DNA of 6,961 nt from Candidatus Vogelbacteria bacterium CG10_big_fil_rev_8_21_14_0_10_51_16. GTDB lineage: Bacteria > Patescibacteriota > Minisyncoccia > Phycocordibacterales > JACRKE01. The notes beneath the pieces are model-generated. The model saw nothing but the letters and a program-made list of their open reading frames with translations, was not told the origin of the DNA and did no database searches. The position numbers and the translations under genes are program-made. Within the stretch, counting starts at the first letter, position 1, and each line of letters begins with the position of its first letter. Shown here in pieces: positions 5,101-6,961 of this stretch. The stretch is from the NCBI GenBank assembly GCA_002774795.1, contig PCYI01000029.1, positions 52,512 through 59,472 on the forward strand. The letters run 5' to 3'.

Positions 5101-6961
5101 CCCAGTGATACTCCCCGCAATGGTGAGTGAAGAGCCGGAACTACCGAGTCCGAAGTTCTTGGTTGTGTTGCCCGAGATGGTAATCGGCTGGGGAGCGGAG
5201 TTAGCCGAGAAGGAGACAGATGACGGCTCAAGCATAAGCATATAGTCACCGGAGGAGAGATTGGGGAAGGTGGCTACGCCGGAGGCGTTAGTAGTAGTGG
5301 CAAGCCCGCCCGAGGCCGGTGAGAAGAGAAAGAACTTGGCGCTGGCGATAGCCGCCTCACTGCCGTCCCTCACGTTGTTACCGGCAGTGCCACCGCCGGC
5401 TCCATCATCCTCAAAGGCGTTCACAGTAAGGGTGTGGGCGCCTGTTGCTCCCAGATAGAAAGCGCCGGAGGTTTTAGAATCCAAGAGCACACCCGAGTCA
5501 TTCTTGGTTTTAATGTCCACCGTGTAGCCGGCATCCGAGGGGACCGTGGTGTTTACAATATCTTTCAGCTCAAAAGAGACGAAACTGCCCGCACCGGTGG
5601 CGGCTCCCGCCGTCGTTAAGGTAACGCGGTTAGAGCTACCGGTAACAGAAGCGATAGTGACCGTGCCCGATGCCGGCCCGTTAATGTCGGCGTTACGCAG
5701 GGTTTCCGTAGCGCTTCTGGCCGCCGCGGCCGAGGCGTCAAATCCGGTCGGGAAGGTAAGCACTATAGTACCGCCAGCGGGCACCGTCGTATCGGTGGCA
5801 AACTCTACGGTGTAGTTTGACTTGGCTCCCGCCAGGCGAGACATGGGCATGACGCGTACTGGGTTCATACCTTGGTCGGCGGCTGACTGCTGTTGGCCAC
5901 TGCCGGGACCGATTTCTCCTCCGGTAGCTGAAGCATTCTGAACCGTTCCTTGGGCAATATTAGCCGCCGGGGAGCCGGCCGTTGAAAGGGCGTTCGCGGA
6001 AAGGTCTTGAGCGGCGGCGGAGACTGTTACTTTGAAGGTATTACCGTTTTGGAGCGAGAGGCCGCTAATCTTCGCACTCTTGGTGGCGCCATCATAAGAG
6101 ACCGACTTGCCCCCAAGGGAGATGGAGGAGCCGACCGGGCTTTCAAGCGAGTAGTTGGCAATGTTGTCGGCCGCGTTTGGCCCCCCGCCGGACTTCATAG
6201 CCTCGGTAAAGGTGACGGAAACCGAGAAGTCGTCGGCCGCCGCAATGTCCACCCCGGGCGCCGTTGAATCGGAGGCGGCGGAGGTGGTGAAGGTAGAGGT
6301 AAAGTTGTTGTTCCCACCACCGGCCCCATCCTGGTCAAGGGCATTCCCCGACACATCGGTGGCCGAGGAGGTGACGGTGACGGTGTATTCAGTAGAATCA
6401 TCAAGCAGTTGGGTGGGTGCAAAGAAGGCGGTGCGACTTCTGGTGTCGTAGGAGACCGAGCCGGTTACGCCACCGGAAAGTGTTACCGATGAGCTTGTAA
6501 TTGACGATGGGTCCATATCCTCCGAGAAGCCGAGCGAGATGGCGTTGAGGCCCCGCTCCGCGCCGGTGGAGGCATTCCCCGGATAAACCCCGGTGACGGT
6601 CGGCTTCACGCTGTCCGTACCTGCGGAGGTCCGGATAAAGGCCTGATAGGACTGGGCGGGGGCGTCGGTGGTACTTTTGGCGCTGGTCGCCACTTTAATA
6701 ATGTAGCCGGTGTTGGCCGTTAGCGCGCTTGCCGGAGTGATGGTTACCGTCTTAGAGTCGCTGTCGTAGGTATTGGTGGCGGACACGGCGGCATCGACCG
6801 TACCGTTTGCCTCAAGAAAGAGGCCAACGTTCACGGAGCTGGTGACACTGCCGTCTCCCGAGGTGGCCATCGATTGGGAGAACTGCACCTTAATAGGCGC
6901 GCCGGTCGGGTGACTCTGTGAGCCGTTCGTCGGCGTAGTGGCGGTCACGAAAGGCGGAGTG
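2164..6961 (-). CDS. Large modular cell-surface protein with Ig-like, CarboxypepD_reg-like and C-terminal peptidoglycan-binding domains (5' end outside window)
   Basis: Probable extracellular, wall-associated protein; its exact role is unknown. The frame stays open to the window edge (TPPF precedes the GTG codon at 6948), so the gene is 5'-partial. Residues are numbered from 6948. Ig-like (Big_5-type) domains lie at about 1-107, 115-222 and 228-336. A beta-sandwich of unknown family (IVLTFPTGFD core) spans about 360-500. An SdrD-B-like domain (VNAFEDDGAGGG...GVATFPNLSSGDY) spans 503-600. Seven CarboxypepD_reg-like repeats span about 606-1235. A ZU5-like domain spans about 1240-1388 (MPANALG, ISATDSSGSPI, VPYTEADL, VTHFSDFA) and holds C1325 and C1375, the only cysteines I found. 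Then come a Ser/Thr/Pro linker 1387-1409, a PG_binding_1 domain about 1458-1543 (AVKHLQVVLN, FGPLTKAAVERFQ, GYVGPKTRAKLNEL), and an amphipathic helix about 1563-1592. There is no LPXTG motif or C-terminal membrane segment, so retention at the surface would rest on the peptidoglycan-binding domain or an unseen N-terminal anchor. Adhesion or host contact is inference. A strong hairpin follows the stop codon. Confidence 0.9.
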   Translation of the reverse strand, partial: TPPFVTATTPTNGSQSHPTGAPIKVQFSQSMATSGDGSVTSSVNVGLFLEANGTVDAAVSATNTYDSDSKTVTITPASALTANTGYIIKVATSAKSTTDAPAQSYQAFIRTSAGTDSVKPTVTGVYPGNASTGAERGLNAISLGFSEDMDPSSITSSSVTLSGGVTGSVSYDTRSRTAFFAPTQLLDDSTEYTVTVTSSATDVSGNALDQDGAGGGNNNFTSTFTTSAASDSTAPGVDIAAADDFSVSVTFTEAMKSGGGPNAADNIANYSLESPVGSSISLGGKSVSYDGATKSAKISGLSLQNGNTFKVTVSAAAQDLSANALSTAGSPAANIAQGTVQNASATGGEIGPGSGQQQSAADQGMNPVRVMPMSRLAGAKSNYTVEFATDTTVPAGGTIVLTFPTGFDASAAAARSATETLRNADINGPASGTVTIASVTGSSNRVTLTTAGAATGAGSFVSFELKDIVNTTVPSDAGYTVDIKTKNDSGVLLDSKTSGAFYLGATGAHTLTVNAFEDDGAGGGTAGNNVRDGSEAAIASAKFFLFSPASGGLATTTNASGVATFPNLSSGDYMLMLEPSSVSFSANSAPQPITISGNTTKNFGLGSSGSSLTIAGSITGPNGTDVDIFASSPFGFTKKKLSMDGNPVNYTLPVQANTTYRLGVGPAMPDFIPGSTPPKPPTFTFMPPPEIEVNVAEANVTGKNFTLTGTSKSITGSVLDADGNAVSNAQVFARPNQESNTAKVSSTGMGVGGETTATGAFTLSVVPGVYIVEVFKPGMPHIPAKQINVPSSGNNVPLSLTFKLPAGTGITISGTVKDDSGNAIPYAGVGGRKVTSTSDTTAKGGGANNFVGSPTAADGTYTLYVDAGTWVIEAFAPDVGFLGSKTVTVGASSLSGQDFSGETLSLGSITGTVTKGGTPAQGVGVRAEGDNGKNMAVTDASGNYKLKLPAGTYTVYSTFPGVGEGTPLTGVAVVADTATADQDITLAAPITITVNLTDGTNAITNAFVEARDANGRGNGTNQSSTSGANGVYTLQVAPGTYTIRANHPAYGPVGATTGVNSTRSITYTAAAGDLKTVSGTVTAGGSALSNAWVSLIGTPTGQDRLINLGAITDGDGAYSISAPAGSYVARADKPGYVSPAEKSVTVSGATTVTAIALTASDRTISGSVTLTGSNVAGAFVEAFNGTGGFVSAQTDPTGAYSLAVTDGTWALQARSIGYESAATSVVVSGSNKTQALTLSAISGFTPKSRRQESITPNSGGLLSNTDIGSAFKMSMPANALGTDSTAATVNTQPTSAVPNPPKGSVLAKNAVSISATDSSGSPITSLSSCVTLTVPYTEADLPEGADENDLVMGAWNDSTQNYDTWPTTVDSTNNTLTACVTHFSDFAPLLSSTPTVSSSPSPTPSPTTTGGGGIVSSGFSLRGPSLKVEPSASIAVADSSSATATTVTLPKVVILRATPSGYVFVRGIELGARSVAVKHLQVVLNADPDTHVSATGAGSPGNETELFGPLTKAAVERFQEKHGIAKAGDAGYGYVGPKTRAKLNELASLASTPDISNQQPATSQTPLSIEKRITILTAIASLLEQVKILQVQLDALNQ
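2743..2763 (+). other. Canonical G-quadruplex motif in the template strand of the surface-protein gene
   Basis: The plus strand has four GGG tracts at 2743-2745, 2749-2751, 2755-2757 and 2761-2763, separated by three 3-base loops (TGA, TGT, TGA). This is exactly the G3-N3 four-tract form expected to fold into a stable quadruplex. The sequence encodes the Ser-Pro-Thr-Pro linker on the minus strand, with proline written as CCC each time. The G tracts are on the template strand, so the mRNA is C-rich here and only the DNA could form the structure. The motif is plain in the sequence; any effect on transcription or replication is inference. Confidence 0.7.
3244..5133 (-). repeat. Array of seven CarboxypepD_reg/transthyretin-like repeats inside the surface-protein gene
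   Basis: The protein between about residues 606 and 1235 (numbered from 6948) divides into seven units of roughly 80-100 residues. Each follows the same plan: an opening strand such as ITGSV, ISGTV, ITGTV or VSGTV; a turn with G/D/N; a strand of the AxVxA type; a G-x-Y/F-x-L segment (GAFTLSV, GTYTLYV, GNYKLKL, GVYTLQV, GAYSISA, GAYSLAV); then AGTY/PGTY/PGVY/DGTW and a closing strand. Approximate unit starts are 606, 708, 806, 903, 985, 1070 and 1157. The first unit is the most divergent and has a Pro-rich insertion. The units differ clearly in sequence, so the duplication is old rather than a recent tandem expansion. In other proteins such domains form rigid beta-sandwich rods; a stalk role here is inference. 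Confidence 0.8.

Noticed and set aside
6946..6948. GTG as the true start of the surface-protein gene
   Set aside because: The frame remains open upstream to the window edge (TPPF) and the GTG falls inside the first strand of an Ig-like domain. No signal peptide or ribosome site is present. The gene is 5'-partial.
118..6961. Recoded UGA (Gracilibacteria/Absconditabacteria-type code)
   Set aside because: Both long frames read through under the standard code and show normal motifs throughout. They end in TAG and TAA, so nothing supports recoding.

Overview
The window holds two genes, both read on the minus strand, with one compact intergenic region and a short tail downstream of the second gene. 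Reading in the direction of transcription (right to left), the first is the 3' part of a very large gene (6961 down to 2164) for a modular cell-surface protein. Its open frame runs off the right edge, so the true N terminus and any signal peptide lie outside the window. The second is a complete ftsH (2040 down to 118), encoding the membrane-anchored AAA+ zinc protease.

The surface protein begins, within the window, with bacterial Ig-like domains. A further beta-sandwich and an SdrD-B-like domain follow, then an array of seven CarboxypepD_reg/transthyretin-like beta-sandwich repeats. After these come a ZU5-like domain carrying the only two cysteines I could find, a Ser/Thr/Pro linker, a PG_binding_1 peptidoglycan-binding domain and a short C-terminal amphipathic helix. 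This order (Ig-like and carboxypeptidase-regulatory-like repeats, the ATDSSG/PYTEADL/VTHFSDFA domain, and a peptidoglycan-binding tail with GAGSPGNET, FGPLTKAA and GPKTRAKL motifs) is, from memory, typical of Candidatus Patescibacteria (CPR), especially Parcubacteria-type lineages. A moderately GC-rich member such as a Kaiserbacteria-like organism is my best guess. Both genes read cleanly with UGA as a stop, so the recoded CPR groups are not indicated.

Between the genes (2041-2163) is a perfect 21-bp stem with a 5-nt loop, just after the stop codon of the surface-protein gene. It overlaps the -35 element of a good sigma70-type promoter (TTGCGT-N17-TATACT) placed to transcribe ftsH. The arrangement suggests that ftsH is transcribed separately, and that the predicted transcript is too short at its 5' end to use the upstream TTG start. 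I therefore place the ftsH start at the ATG at 2040.

The first 117 bases, downstream of ftsH, hold no gene I can support. They carry nested inverted repeats (5-54) and a degenerate 22-bp tandem duplication (77-120) that overlaps the ftsH stop codon.

I see no mobile element, CRISPR array, tRNA or rRNA, and no convincing new multi-gene system. The most interesting items are the surface protein itself, a canonical four-tract G-quadruplex motif in the template strand of its linker, and the fused terminator/promoter. The two genes have no obvious functional link beyond both acting at the cell envelope.
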